Shown here one piece after another: positions 44,320 to 55,848 of a stretch of 64,000 nucleotides of DNA (the first letter of the stretch is position 1; every line of letters starts with the position of its first letter). This stretch comes from Kingdonia uniflora (lineage: Eukaryota; Streptophyta; Magnoliopsida; Ranunculales; Circaeasteraceae). The stretch is taken from positions 62,001 to 126,000 of the forward strand of contig JACGCM010001242.1 of the NCBI GenBank assembly GCA_014058105.1. Direction: 5' to 3'. A model generated the notes under the pieces. That model was not told the origin of the DNA. It worked only from the letters and a program-made list of their open reading frames with translations, and searched no databases. The position numbers and the translations under genes are program-made.

Positions 44320-44622
44320 ATGGTGAAGACCTAGAGAATGGTTTTTGAAGAGTGAATTGCTTCTGAAATGCAGAGGTTGAAGTTGAAGTATTTTGGGGAT
44401 CAATACTTAGAGATGTATACTCCCGTTCCTGTCCCTTCGATGTATCAAAGAATGTCAGAAGATGAAGCGGCTGAAGCTGAGAAATATTTTTATTATAGAT
44501 TGAGGTTTCACCACGTTGTCTTAACAGGCGAGAAACGTTGTGAATTTCTTTACATTTTTGTGGAAGACAAAGTTGGGGAGACAGATGCAGGGATAGGCAT
44601 AATTGCAGGGCAGTTACGCTAA
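44320..44622 (+). pseudogene. TatC antisense gene A
   Basis: It reads MVKT, a TAG, RMVFEE, a TGA, then IASEMQRLKLKYFG, TPVPVPSMYQRMSEDEAAEAEKYF and FVEDKV to the stop at 44620. Two early stops (44332 and 44356) kill it; the rest is collinear with the 98-aa TatA protein. Function unknown. Confidence 0.7.
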
Positions 44623-45515
44623 TGTCTTGTGTTACAATGGATTATAAAGTCGGGCCCTCTTCATCTCTACCAGCTCTATGAGGGTGGTAGTTATAAAAGA
44701 GGCGGCGATGGTAGTGGAGGAGGATGACGGAGAATTAAAGTTTGCTTCTCCACTTCTATCGTTCCTTTGCGCTGAAAAGACCTATAGTTTAAAGTGTTGG
44801 TTCAAGCATTGAGTCTTCTGCTTCCATAGTTTTTATTTAAAGTTTGACTAGTCTTCGACCAAGTTCATGGGATGGAGGATATTTATTATTTCCAATGTCT
44901 GCTTTACATCAGGGTACAAATTACTGAAGTAGAACGAACTGAAGGATTTGACGTGTCCGAGTACCTGAAAGACTTGTTAGTTGTAAAAGCACTTGAAAAG
45001 CTTGTTATCTGTAATGTACCTGATATCTGAGTACTTGAAAGACTAAAAGTACTTGAAAGATATGTTAACTGTAAAGTACCTGCAATTTGATTTGCGATGA
45101 ATACAATTTGTTTTCCATACTCTCTGTCGATGTAGAATAGAATAACTCTTGAAATCGAGCTGTATGATCTGAAGACTTTTAATATTGTATGAAATGAAAT
45201 GTATGAGATTAAAAAGAACACTTTTTGTGATAATCATGCTCTTAAAATTTTGTTTATAATGTGAAAGATATGTTGTTCGTCCTGGGAGTTGAAAATTTGG
45301 GGAAGAGAAAATTGTAGAAATTTCAGAATAAAAAATTGATCTTATAGAGGTCGTTCTAGAATGCTAGATTTGGAAAGAATAAACTCGATTTGGCATAGGA
45401 TGAAATAACTAAACTCGATAGGTAGAGATTAGTTTAAATAATTTTTCTCAAGATACTAGGGTTTCTGTTATGAGATAATAGGATAATATCACGACTTGTG
45501 GGGGAATTGGTAGAA
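44623..45515. other. TatC spacer between antisense genes A and B
   Basis: Non-coding. A patch at about 44955-45090 repeats GTACTTGAAAGA...TGTTAnCTGTAAA three to four times with a loose 30-45 bp period. The same place in TatA has matching short repeats. Confidence 0.5.
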
Positions 45516-45518
45516 AAA

Positions 45519-45529
45519 ATGTATAAATA
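45519..45529 (+). promoter_or_regulatory. TATA box of TatC antisense gene B
   Basis: TGTATAAATAAAG, about 48 bp before the ATG at 45570. TatA has a TATATATATA run at the same place. Confidence 0.5.
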
Positions 45530-45569
45530 AAGGGAGGAATGAGTTCCAAATAGGTGGAAGGGAATAATA

Positions 45570-45870
45570 ATGGCATGGACTCGATCTGAGAAAATTTATT
45601 ATGCCACTGTGGGGCGGTTGGCGATAAATATAGTTGAAGTGCAAGGGTGGATTTTTGGACTGTTGGATTATGATGCTAAGCTGCCAGTGAAGGAGGTTCA
45701 AGTTGATGGTTTAGATGGGATTGGGAGAGAATGCGAGTATGAACATCGTTTCTATGAAGATATGTTCCAGGAAATCATGGTGGATCCTGCAGCTTGAAAA
45801 GATGTTGTGTGATTGCTTACTATAGAGGAGATCGATTTAGATGATGTGAAGATTGCTGGAGGATATCTGA
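45570..45870 (+). pseudogene. TatC antisense gene B
   Basis: MAWTRSEKIYYATVGRLAIN opens the frame, then IFGLLDYDAKLPVKEVQVDGL and ECEYEHRFYEDMF. It reaches a TGA at 45795 and another shortly after, then EEIDLDD. It is collinear with the intact 93-aa frame of TatA. No known domain. Confidence 0.7.
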
Positions 45871-48454
45871 TTGGATGTGGTTCCCCAAGGTATCATAGAA
45901 GTTTTAGATGTAATTATACATAAGGTGCATAAAGACTGAATGTAAATAGGGGTGATATGAATGTATGGAATTATATGAGATTAAATAACTGAAAGGAAAT
46001 AGAATGGAAATAAAAGTGGAATAGATCCTCTATTGCGTGTAAGCGTGAGTCATCATGAGTGTGGTGAGGTCAGAGAGAAATTTGGAAAAGAGAGATAAAA
46101 ATAAATTAAAATATAAGGCAAAGGGCAATGATGGGAAGGCATTTTCATTAAAAAGGTACAACACTTCTGACATGGATAGTAGAAGGGATGCCTCGGTTCC
46201 AAAACTGAGGGCGGCTCGTGTGAGGCTCAATAACTGCTAATAGTTAGAGAGAGAAAATATAAATACTACTTCATCTTCATCATTTAAACATTTTTTACTT
46301 CTGAAAACTTGAAGGGCAGTGAGAGAAGAAGGAAGAAGAAAATCAAAAATAGTAGAGAATCTCGTGAGGATTTAATCAAAAGTGATCAACTATCAAAGGG
46401 TAAGAGAGTTGAGGAGACTGAGTCATGAAGGTGGTTATATAGCGGCATTGTGAGGGAAGGATTCAGTGCTGCTTCCGATTCACATTCTGACATAGAAGGT
46501 TTGTAGAGGATTTGTGATGTATGTGTGTGTTTTTGAAGATCATATTCTGTTTTTAGGAAAATCTAAAAATTACTATTTATAGTAATCTATGAAAACTTGA
46601 TTTATATATGATACATGAAAGATATTTGTATGTGGTTGACGTATATTCAAAAGATAATGATAGATACCTGGACCTGTGTGTAGGTTGAACGTGAGGAGTA
46701 TTTGTATAGGATAAAATCCCTTTTTGTAGTTGATATGGTGAGTTCCCTTGTTAATGAGGTGTCAGCCTCTAGTCACTCGGCTGAGTCTGAGATTGAAATG
46801 TCTGAGAGTGAGGAAGAAGTAGGTGTTGATCTATTTCTAGATTTCCCTGGAAGATTGGAAACCTATCCTCCTCGCTCTAATGTATTCAAAGAGTTTTGCA
46901 AAGTCAAGGTTTCCGTTGGAGGTAGATGGAGTAACTACATAGAACATGTCGGTAGGCAATTTAGGGGTTGGACTATAACAACGGGAGAGGAATATTTTTA
47001 TTTGTTGGCGGATTTGGAGAAGAAAAAAAAATAGGGGTATAGACGAATGGATCTTTTTAGAGTATTTTGATGGGAATGTTCAGAGTGAACTTTTAGAAGG
47101 TTTTTTATGTTACCTCTCAGTTAGAGTACGGGCTGAGTCTTCACCTTAGCTATTTGGTGAAAGGGATTATGAACATCATCGGGGCATATCCTGTTTAGAT
47201 GAATGGGAACATGTAGGTGGTGATAAGTATTTGTGAATCTCTGAATAAATGGTGGGACAGAGATGGGAGAATGAGAAGGATATCCTATGAGGATGTTTTA
47301 CAGTTTTATGGGGTAAAAAACTATTCCGCAAGTGGAGGGGCATATTTCTTTGCGAGCTCGACTTGACCTTGCTTCTTTGATCTGAACTTAGCAGGTCGCC
47401 CTTGGAATGATAATGTGATATGGGTGAAGGGTGATTGCCTTTAGAGAGATGACAAAGAACCCATGAAACATTTGTTTAGAGCTATAAAACAAAATAAGTA
47501 TAACATTGCATAATATATGAGAATGATAAGTTGAAATTGTATGATGCTCTGCTGATGATAATGTTTTATGAATGACAGCTCCTAAATTTCAGGTAACGAG
47601 GAAAGAGTCGTTGTTGGATATAGTTTCTCAGGAAGAGACAAAGTTCGAGGCTGTGTTAGTAGAACTTGGCATTAGCAGGAAGAAACGTGTTAATAGCTGA
47701 GCCGAAAAAGTTCAAAAGTCTCAGTCGACGAGGCTAATGGTGGGCGCTGATGGCAGCAAGAAGAAGGGAACTGATGGGGAAAGGCGAACTAACTTTCCCA
47801 AGTCCCTTGTAGTGGATTACATGGGGCTACTAGAGTCTACTACGTCGAGCAAGCTAGCTCAAACGTTTCCCAAGAAACAAATATTGAAGCGCCCCTCGAC
47901 CTCTGGAACCACAGGAAGTGGTGAGGCCGAAGGAAAAGAGAAAAAGAGAAAGGTCAAAGCTTCTTAGATGTTGGGGGTGAAGGTCGTTGAAGACTGACCT
48001 GTTGTAGAAGACGAGCTAAAAGAAGTGGAGGAAAGGGCTAGACTGGCAGCTCTTCACGGGGAAGAAAAGATGAGTAAAATGGTTAGGTTTATACTCTCGA
48101 ATATGTGTTGAATTTTTTTGTATTGCGACTCAAACTAGTAATAAAGTCGATTTTGTTCGTTTTGTAGGCTACTCATTTGATGAAGGGGATATGGCTCGGG
48201 GTCTAGGAGGAGAAAGCTTAGCTGAAGAAGTGATGGTCAACCTCGAGAGGAATGTAGCTCGATTGAAAGCTAATTTGATCAAGGAGGGGAAGCGGCTGGA
48301 GGCCTTGAAGGCTTCCCAAGTGGTAAATATCAACAATTTACAGACAAAAGCAAGAGCGAACTTGGAGGAGGTGGTAGCTGAGCGCATAGACTTGGGCGCC
48401 ACCTTATTTCAAAGGGGTACTCTGAAGTTGAGGTGGATGCCATTAAGGCAAACA

Positions 48455-48459
48455 CTTAT
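48455..48459 (+). repeat. Left target site duplication of Tekay (CTTAT)
   Basis: CTTAT directly before the TG of the 5' LTR; identical to 58352-58356. Confidence 0.93.
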
Positions 48460-50961
48460 TGTAAGGTCCCGTAAAATTATTTTATTTTTAATCTCTTATC
48501 CGCATTCATATCTCTCATTTGTATCTTTTAGCACTCTGAAATTCTTGTTATCAGTAGTTGTAGCTTTTACCTGTTGCTGGGTTGCTTATGGGTTGTGGTT
48601 TTCCCACTGGGATGAGAGGAGGAAGAGGTGTGCAGCTTCAGGAGACCGGTGTTTTGTTTTCCTCTTTAATGTCAGATATTCCCAGTTATCGTTCGAACGA
48701 GTTCTTTAGTCGTTCGAACGAATCAGACTTGTCTTCTGGACGTTTTGTCCATTGGATATCCTTTGTTGTTCGAACTAGTGTCTCTGTCGCTCAAACGAGT
48801 TGATCACTCCACTGGAATTTACTTCTAGAACAACAGAGTCGTTCGAATGAGTACGTTAGTCGTTCGAACGACCTATCGTTTTCTTTATATACCAAACCTT
48901 CCTCATAATTTCATTTTCACTCTCTCTCCCAACTGACCTTCAACCGACTGAACCCTAACCTAATTTTCATCAAATTGATCACCTTTCCTTGCTCTATCAG
49001 GTGTTTTGAGGTTGAATTATCACTCTGGTTACTCATAGTTCTGATATTTAGAAGAATTCTAGCATCGTTCGTGATTGGCCTCCATTCTTCGCCGAGTATT
49101 GGCCGTTCTTCCTTCCGGTGAGTAGTTCTCTCTATTCTCTCCCTTGTGGATGCATAAATTTCAGTGTTGGCTGTTATTGGTGATTTTAGGGTTTGGTGAA
49201 TTTGGGGGTTTTGTTAAATTCTTGATCGTAATTATCGCAGGCAGGGTAGTGATTGTTCTGGCTTGCTTGTTGGACCTTTTGGGATTGGTGTTGATCATTG
49301 AACCTGCGGGGTGTTTGGATGCCCTGACTTTACTTGGCCCGATTCTTCGTTATCCCATATCAGGCGAGTTCCCTTCTTTACTAAATTATTCTACTAGTTC
49401 ACTTGATGTCATTTTAGAGAAACAATTGGTTTGAGAGGTGCATGTATTTTAACAACAATTACCTTAGTGATGTTCAGGGTAGTTGATTATCTATCTGTTA
49501 ATCTTATTAGTTGTACTTGGCTTGGACAGGTGTAGTCCTAGACTTCTGATATTTTTAGGATTCTTGTTGATTCGGGTAGTTGGTCTTGATTCAGTCAAGT
49601 ATATTAAAGACTGACATTTTTGCTTAGTGACTGGGTTTTGGTCACGGTTTCTGTGTTTGATGTGTGACGGATTTGGTCACGGTTCATCAGGATTTGTGTA
49701 GCTGGTTTATCGCAGTTCTTCTACGTATAGATGTGCGGCAGATTCACTGTTCATTTTGTTTAGGATCGTTAACCACGCTCTTAGGCAAGTGGTCATCCTA
49801 GGTGTGCTTGCTGGGTTTACAGCTGTTGGTTGTTGATCTTGTAGATCAGTTGTACCTGTAGATCATGTGAATCTTATCATAACTCCTTTGCTTAACGAGA
49901 ATGGATACGTAACTCCAGATCGGCTAGCCCCCGAGGGTTATTAGGATTCCCAAACTGGGTTGAAATAGAGTGGGTGAGTTTGGGACTGATACTATCATAC
50001 CTGGGCACCCTATGGAGTATGGGATGATATAAGATAGTTTTCCTGAAACCCATCTCGTCCGGGGAGGTTGAAACTCCTCTAGATTACAAAGAGAGTTCGG
50101 ACGTTGGCTCCGTGGGTTGAAAAGCCCAGAACACTTTGATCAAGTGGAATATCCTTGGCCTGGTCAAGCCGGACCAAATCGAACCAATTGTATCTATGCG
50201 ATGGCTTTGTTAATATATCACGCTAGCGGTCGGTCAACCAATATCTCTTAACATCAATCATTCTTGTGGTGGGATAGGTATGGGACTATCCTTTATCATA
50301 TCTGCATAACATTTCATCATTACATTCTGCATATTCTCACTTCCTCATAACTCTATTCCAAATCCTTCATTCTATTCTTCTTCTCATATTCCCTATCTCT
50401 GCATTTCTTCTTCTCTTGACAACTTTGTGTATTTAGATGATGTTAGCTGGAGGTAGTGTGGTTCTTTGAATCTGTATTAGAAACAGTCACTCTATAGTTA
50501 TATTATACTTTAGATTATTCATATCATTCATCTCTCACTCTTTTCGACAGTAGCTCTATTAGTAGATTGTTTAGTCTTGTTGGGATTCAGTCAGCCGTGG
50601 TTTTTCTCACTCTCGCTATTGTAAACATTTCAGAGGTTGATTAGTTGGTTTGCTGATGACTTCAGTTGAGCTTAGTGCCTGCCGAGCAGTTGCAGATCAG
50701 TCCTAGTCTTAGTACTCATGTATGATATTTTAGACTTTGTACAGTGTCGTTATATATATTCAGGACATTGTATCGGTTTTCAGTTTTGAGATGTATATAT
50801 ATGTCTATTGCTTCCGGTTATTATTTCTTTTAACTCCGATGATTATTTCTATTGAATGGCCTAGCCTGTATTTTTACGGCTTGGTCGTTCCTATGATTAC
50901 TGGCGTTCCTGAATCCCGATATTTGGCTTACCTTACCAAACAGTGATTTTGGGGCGTTACA
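48460..50961 (+). repeat. Tekay 5' LTR (2502 bp)
   Basis: TGTAAGGTCCCG...GGGGCGTTACA. It contains three pairs of TCGTTCGAACGA-like palindromes (48689-48871) just before a TTTATATACC TATA box (about 48884). The first 1.8 kb differs from the 3' LTR much more than the last 0.7 kb. Confidence 0.95.
48689..48871 (+). promoter_or_regulatory. Phased palindrome pairs in Tekay LTR
   Basis: Twelve-base palindromes TCGTTCGAACGA (or one to three changes) start at 48689, 48710, 48766, 48787, 48839 and 48860. In each pair the starts are 21 bp apart, and pairs repeat every 73-77 bp. The 3' LTR has the same layout at 56078, 56099, 56155, 56176, 56228 and 56249. They lie directly upstream of the TATA box, as binding sites for a dimeric regulator might. 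Confidence 0.7.
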
Positions 50962-50965
50962 GACT

Positions 50966-50985
50966 TGGTATCAGAACTCTGGGTT
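50966..50985 (+). other. Tekay primer binding site
   Basis: TGGTATCAGAACTCTGGGTT, four bases after the LTR end. It resembles the complement of the initiator tRNA-Met 3' end (TGGTATCAGAGC...). Confidence 0.85.
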
Positions 50986-51119
50986 AATACCTATCTCTAT
51001 TCTTGCAAATCAGATGTCGAGTTATTCATTAGACAGAGTTAGGATCGATTCCTTTCGGTTTTACGTGTTTTATCATATTCTTTTCGTTTCCTGAGTTGCT
51101 TGCCCTTTTTCTGTATTAG

Positions 51120-52540
51120 ATGGATAGAGATATGAGAGGCAGAGGCCGCGCCGCAGGTCATGGGCGAGGAGGCCGTAGAGGTTGTGCTCTTACTGGAGAG
51201 CCAGCACCCAGTCAGGAGAGCGTGTTATGTATTTCAGTCGCCCCTGAGGAGCAGACAGTTTCAGTTGTGGGGATTGAGGTGGAGTCAGTTCCAGAGGGTC
51301 AGATTCCTCAAGATGTTCCGATTCCAGTGGTTCCTGAGCAGCCAGATGTCTTACCTGTTCCAGTTGTCCCAGGGGTCTCAGCTGAGATAAAGCAGTTTAT
51401 GGAGAGCTTTGTTTCTTATTTCCTGCAGGCCAAGATCCCAGAGGTCAGGGGGTACAGCTATCTAGAGCAGCTCCAAAAATATAAACATCCTATATTTTTG
51501 GGCACTCTAGTTCCTTCAGAGGCAAAGACGTGGTTCAAATCTTTAGAGAAGACTTTGGACTAAATGAAATGCCCCGACGATCAGCGGGTGACACTAGCAG
51601 CCTATCTTCTTCAGGGAGAAGCAGATCATTGGTGGGATACCGCCAAGAGGATAGTTACAGAGACGCCTATACCGTGGTCATCATTTTAGGATATTTTCTT
51701 CGGACAGTATTTTCTGTAGAGTTACCGAGATGCGTGTGCTTCCGAGTTCTACGCGCTCGAGTAGGGGGAGATGAGTGTCTCCAGATATGATCAGCATTTT
51801 AACGAGTTGTCTCGTTATGTTATGTTCATCGTTCAGGATGAAGAACAGTGGAAGATGAAGTTCCTAAGGGGTCTTTGTCCATATTTTAGGAGATTTCTTA
51901 TTCATTCAGATGTTGGCACCTATAGAGAGATTTTGACAAAGGCGTTGGCTATAGAGCAAAATGACTTGGAAGATCGCCAAGTCCAAGGATCTGAAGAACC
52001 AGCAGAGACAAGACCAGAGGACAGATAATGGCAAGGCAGTCCAGTTTGAGAGTTCGAATTCCAAGAGACAGAGGTTCGGTCCTACAGTTAGTGAGCCGAC
52101 CAGAGTTGCTAGGGGATAGCAGTCTGACAGACCATTAGCTGTATATGGTTCTTGTTGGAACTGCGGAGAGAGAGGACATGGTCATAAATTTTTCCCTAAG
52201 CTTATCAGAGATTCACAGCCACAACGACAATTTTAGAGTAATAATAGCTACCAGTCGCGACCACATCACACTCAGCAGAGACAGGGTCCTCAGGGTGGTC
52301 CGAGACAGTTTATTCAAGGTCAGTAGGGTGACCAGAGGCAGATCGCTCGGGGCCAGCAGGGTGGCCAGAGACAGATTGTACAGGGCCAGCAGGGTGGCCA
52401 GAGGCAGATGGTACAGGATTCTCATGGCATACAGAGACAGCAACGTCCAGACCAGGGCCAGGGCCGTGGCAGGGGCAGGATGTATGCAGTGGGGAGGCGA
52501 GGTACTCGCGATGCTCCACCTATAGTGGAAGGTACTATAC
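51120..52540 (+). pseudogene. Tekay gag, decayed
   Basis: It opens MDRDMRGRGRAAGHGRGG. The capsid part has AKTWFKSLEKTLD (stop at 51561), WWDTAKR, SVSRYDQHFNELSRY and WKMKFLRGL. The zinc knuckle reads CWNCGERGHGHKFF, with the last Cys replaced by Phe. A Gln/Gly-rich tail with an about 33-bp repeated unit (GGQRQ...QGQQ) lies at about 52310-52430. At least five stops are present. Confidence 0.88.
52310..52430 (+). repeat. Minisatellite, ~33 bp unit, in Tekay gag tail
   Basis: Three to four copies of GGCCAGCAGGGTGGCCAGAG with spacer, encoding GQQGGQRQ-type units. Confidence 0.7.
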
Positions 52541-52544
52541 ATAT

Positions 52545-52930
52545 TCTTATTCGCCCGCTCATGTTCTTTTTGATTCTGGTTCATCGCATTCATTCATAGC
52601 ATACGTATTCCTCTGTATTATTGGTTTTGACTCTTCCTTCTTGCGAGATGAGATATTTGTGGGTACTCCTCTCGATTCCTCGGTTCCTATCTCTCATGTG
52701 TGCAAAGATTATCCAGCAGTTGTTTGTGGTCGTGTCCTATCAGCCGACCTGTTAGTGTTACCGATGTAGGAGTTCGACGTCATCCTGGGTATGGATTGGT
52801 TGTCAACGCATCGGGTTATCTTAGATTATTTTGAGAGGACTGCCACTTTTAGCATTCTAGGTGAGAAGCGATTTGTTTTTGCTAGTTTGGAACCTGCGTG
52901 GTCAGGTGACGGTTTGTTGGCTTTTCTAGA
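52545..52930 (+). pseudogene. Tekay aspartic protease
   Basis: VLFDSGSSHSFI at about 52563 is the active site (Asp-Ser-Gly). [14 protein letters not shown] near 52770 is the conserved end flap. A TAG near 52768 breaks the frame before EFDV. Confidence 0.85.
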
Positions 52931-53813
52931 GTTAGAGACTTCTAGAGTCGACGTTAGTTCTATTTCAGTCGTGCATGATTACTCTGACGTTTTCCAGCCA
53001 ATTTCTGGTTTACCACCGACTAGAGAGATTGATTTTGGCATAGATCTTTTGCCGGGTACCACTCCGATTTCTAGAGCTCCTTATCGTATGGCATCGATTG
53101 AGCTGAAAGAGCTGTATAGTCAGATTTCTGAGCTGATGGATCAGAAATTTATTCGGCCTAGTACATCACCGCGGGGGGAACCAGTTCTATTTGCAAAGAA
53201 AAAAGACGGCTCCATGCGTCTTTGCATTGACTACCGCGAGTTGAAAAAAGTCACAATCAAGAACAAGTATCCATTGCCTAGGATCGAAGACTTTCTTGAT
53301 CAGCTTCGGGGAGCTCAGTTCTTTTCAAAGATTGATCTCAGATCAGTTTACCACCAGCTAAGGATCAGGAAAGAGGATATTTCAAAGACAGCATTTCGTA
53401 CACGCTATGGACATTACGAGTTCCTGGTTATGCCGTTTGGGTTGACTAACGCACCGGCAGCTTTTATGGACTTGATGAATCGAGTTTTTAGACCTTTTCT
53501 GGACCGGTTTGTTATTCTATTTGTGGATGACATCATCATCTATTCTGAGACTGAGGTTTAGCATGAAGAGCATTTGAGGATTGCTTTACAGACTCTGAGA
53601 GAGAATGAGCTGTACACCAAAGTCGAGAAGTGTGAGTTCCGGCAGAAGGAGGTGAAATTCCTAGGGCATGTCGTGTCGAAGGATGGATTCGCCGTTAATC
53701 CTTCAAAGGTCGAGGCAGTTACAGATTGGGCACAACCGAGGAATATTACCGAGGTTCATAGCTTTCTCGGATTAGCGGGTTATTATCGCAGATTCATTGA
53801 GGGGTTTTCGTAG
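52931..53813 (+). pseudogene. Tekay reverse transcriptase
   Basis: It runs in one open frame from 52791 to 53559: [67 protein letters not shown] and the catalytic [12 protein letters not shown] at 53559, then [15 protein letters not shown] and [16 protein letters not shown] to a TAG at 53811. The catalytic Asp pair is intact. Confidence 0.92.
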
Positions 53814-54310
53814 ATTACAACTCCTTTGATTCGTTTGACACTGAAAGGCGTTAGGTTTATTTGGGACGATAGATCAGATTCAGCGTTTGCCAAGCTAATG
53901 AAGAGATTGACTACAGTTCCAGCACTGATTATTCCCTCCAGTGGGCAAAAGTATATGGTTTATAGTGACGCCTCGCTCAGTGGATTAGGATGTGTCCTGA
54001 TGCAAGAAGAAAAGGCGGTGGCTTACGCGTCTAGACAACTTAAGGTATACGAGAGGAACTATCCTACTCATGACCTTGAGTTAGCAGCAGTTGTTTTTGT
54101 ATTAAAGATTTGGCGACACTATCTCTACGGAGAGAGGTTTGAGCTATTTTCAGATCACAAGAGCTTGAGGTATCTTTTCTCCAAGAAAGAACTGAATATA
54201 AGACAACGGAGATGGATGGAGTTTTAAAAGGACTACGATATCGACTGGCAATAACACCCAGGGAAGGCAAATGTAGTGGTTGACGCTTTGAGCTACTTGC
54301 CGAAGGGATT
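53814..54310 (+). pseudogene. Tekay RNase H
   Basis: [54 protein letters not shown] and [10 protein letters not shown] are intact. A TAA at 54225 and one near 54253 end the frame before VVDALS. Confidence 0.9.
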
Positions 54311-54519
54311 TCTAGCTCGTATGTTGATCTGCGAGTGGTCGTCACTCCGTGACGTGGCAGATTCAGGGCTGAGCTTGTATTCACGACGTACGGGTAGTCT
54401 AATGGATAATCTGAGGGTCCAGCCGTCCTTGATCACACGAATTATAGCAGACCTAATTGGACAGTTAGTTCAGATGGCAGCATCAGATACAGAGGTAGAC
54501 TATGTATGCCAGACTCAGA

Positions 54520-55801
54520 GGTATTGAAATGTGAGATTTTGAGAGAGGCTCATGTTTCGAGGTATACTATTCATCCAGGCAGTACAAAGATGTACTAAGA
54601 CCTAAAGAGACCTTTTTGGTAGAACAACATGAAGCACGAGATAGCTGAGTTTGTTTCCAAATGTCTTACCTGCCAGTAAGTAAAAGCAGAACATCAAAAA
54701 CCAGCAGGGAAACTTAAGCCTTTACCTATTCCAGAGTGGAAATGGGAACACGTAACGATGGACTTCATTTCAGGTTTTCCAAGGACGAAGAGAAACCACA
54801 ATTCTATTTTGGTAATTGTGGACAGGTTGATAAAATCAGCACACTTCATTCCCGTTCGCAAGACTTTGGCAGTAGACGAGCTGAGCAGATTGTATGTGAG
54901 AGACATAGTTCATTTACACGGGGTTCCAGTGTCTATAGTTTTAGATCGAGATGCCAGATTCACTGGTAACTATTGGAAGAGTTTCCAACGAGCTATGGAT
55001 GCCAGATTAGATTTCAGTACAGCTTTTTACCCTCAGACCGATGGTCAGACGGTGAGAGTGAACCAGATTCTTGAGTATATGCTTCGAGCATGTGTACTAG
55101 ACTTCAAAGGCAGTTGGGATGATTATTTACCGTGGGCAGAGTTTGCATATAACAACAGTTTCCACTCGAGCATTGGAATGGTACCATATGAAGCTTTGTA
55201 TGGTCGACCTTGCAGATCACCGCTGAGTTGGGCAGAGGTTGGTGAGCAGAGTTTCTTGGGGCTGGACTTAGTTCGCGGGACTACTGAGGTTATTACCATT
55301 ATCAGAGATCGGATACGTACGGGGAAGAGCCGACAGAAGAGTTATGCGAATGTTCGCAGAAGGCCGTTAGAGTTTGCTATCGGCGACCATGTTTTACTAA
55401 AAGTTTCACCGATGAGTGGTGTGATGCGTTTCAGTAAGAAAGGGAAGCTAGCTCCAAGATTAATTGGACCATTTGAGATTCTAGCTAGAGTTGGAGACTT
55501 AGCTTATAGATTGGCATTGCCGCCACAGTTAGACCGAGTTCATAGTGCATTTCACATTTCCATGCTTCGGAAGTACGAGAGAGATCCGACTCATGTGATT
55601 GATTGGGAACCTCTAGAGGTTCTGGAGGATGCCTCGTATATAGAGCATCCGGTGTGTATCTTGGATCGCGAAGAAAGAGTTCTTCGCAGCAAGACCATTC
55701 CATTTATGAAAGTTTAGTGGAGTCACCACGGGCTAGAGGAGGCTACTTGGGAGTTGGAGACAGATGTCAGAGCTCATTATCCGCAGTTGTTTCCTGATTG
55801 A
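54520..55801 (+). pseudogene. Tekay integrase with chromodomain-like C-terminus
   Basis: The zinc-binding part (HEIAEFVSKCLTCQ) has a stop at about 54679. The core 54758-55717 is open: MDFISGFP, LIKSAHFIPV, IVLDRDARFTGNYW and FYPQTDGQTVRVNQ, where the usual catalytic Glu is Val (GTG). The GPFEIL...YRLALP module follows, then KVxWSHHGLEEATWELE, a group II chromodomain-like end, with a TAG at 55715. The stop is at 55799-55801. Chromodomain-like tails are thought to steer Tekay to heterochromatin. Confidence 0.9.
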
Positions 55802-55830
55802 GGTATGTGGTAAATTTTTGGTCGAAATTT

Positions 55831-55848
55831 TCTTTAAGGGGTGTAGAA
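55831..55848 (+). other. Tekay polypurine tract region
   Basis: TCTTTAAGGGGTGTAGAA just before the 3' LTR. AAGGGG is the likely primer core. Confidence 0.6.

Noticed and set aside
52213..52593. - strand frames over the Tekay gag tail (long Leu-rich or SASGHPAG peptides)
   Set aside because: Shadows of the sense minisatellite encoding GQQGGQRQ units.
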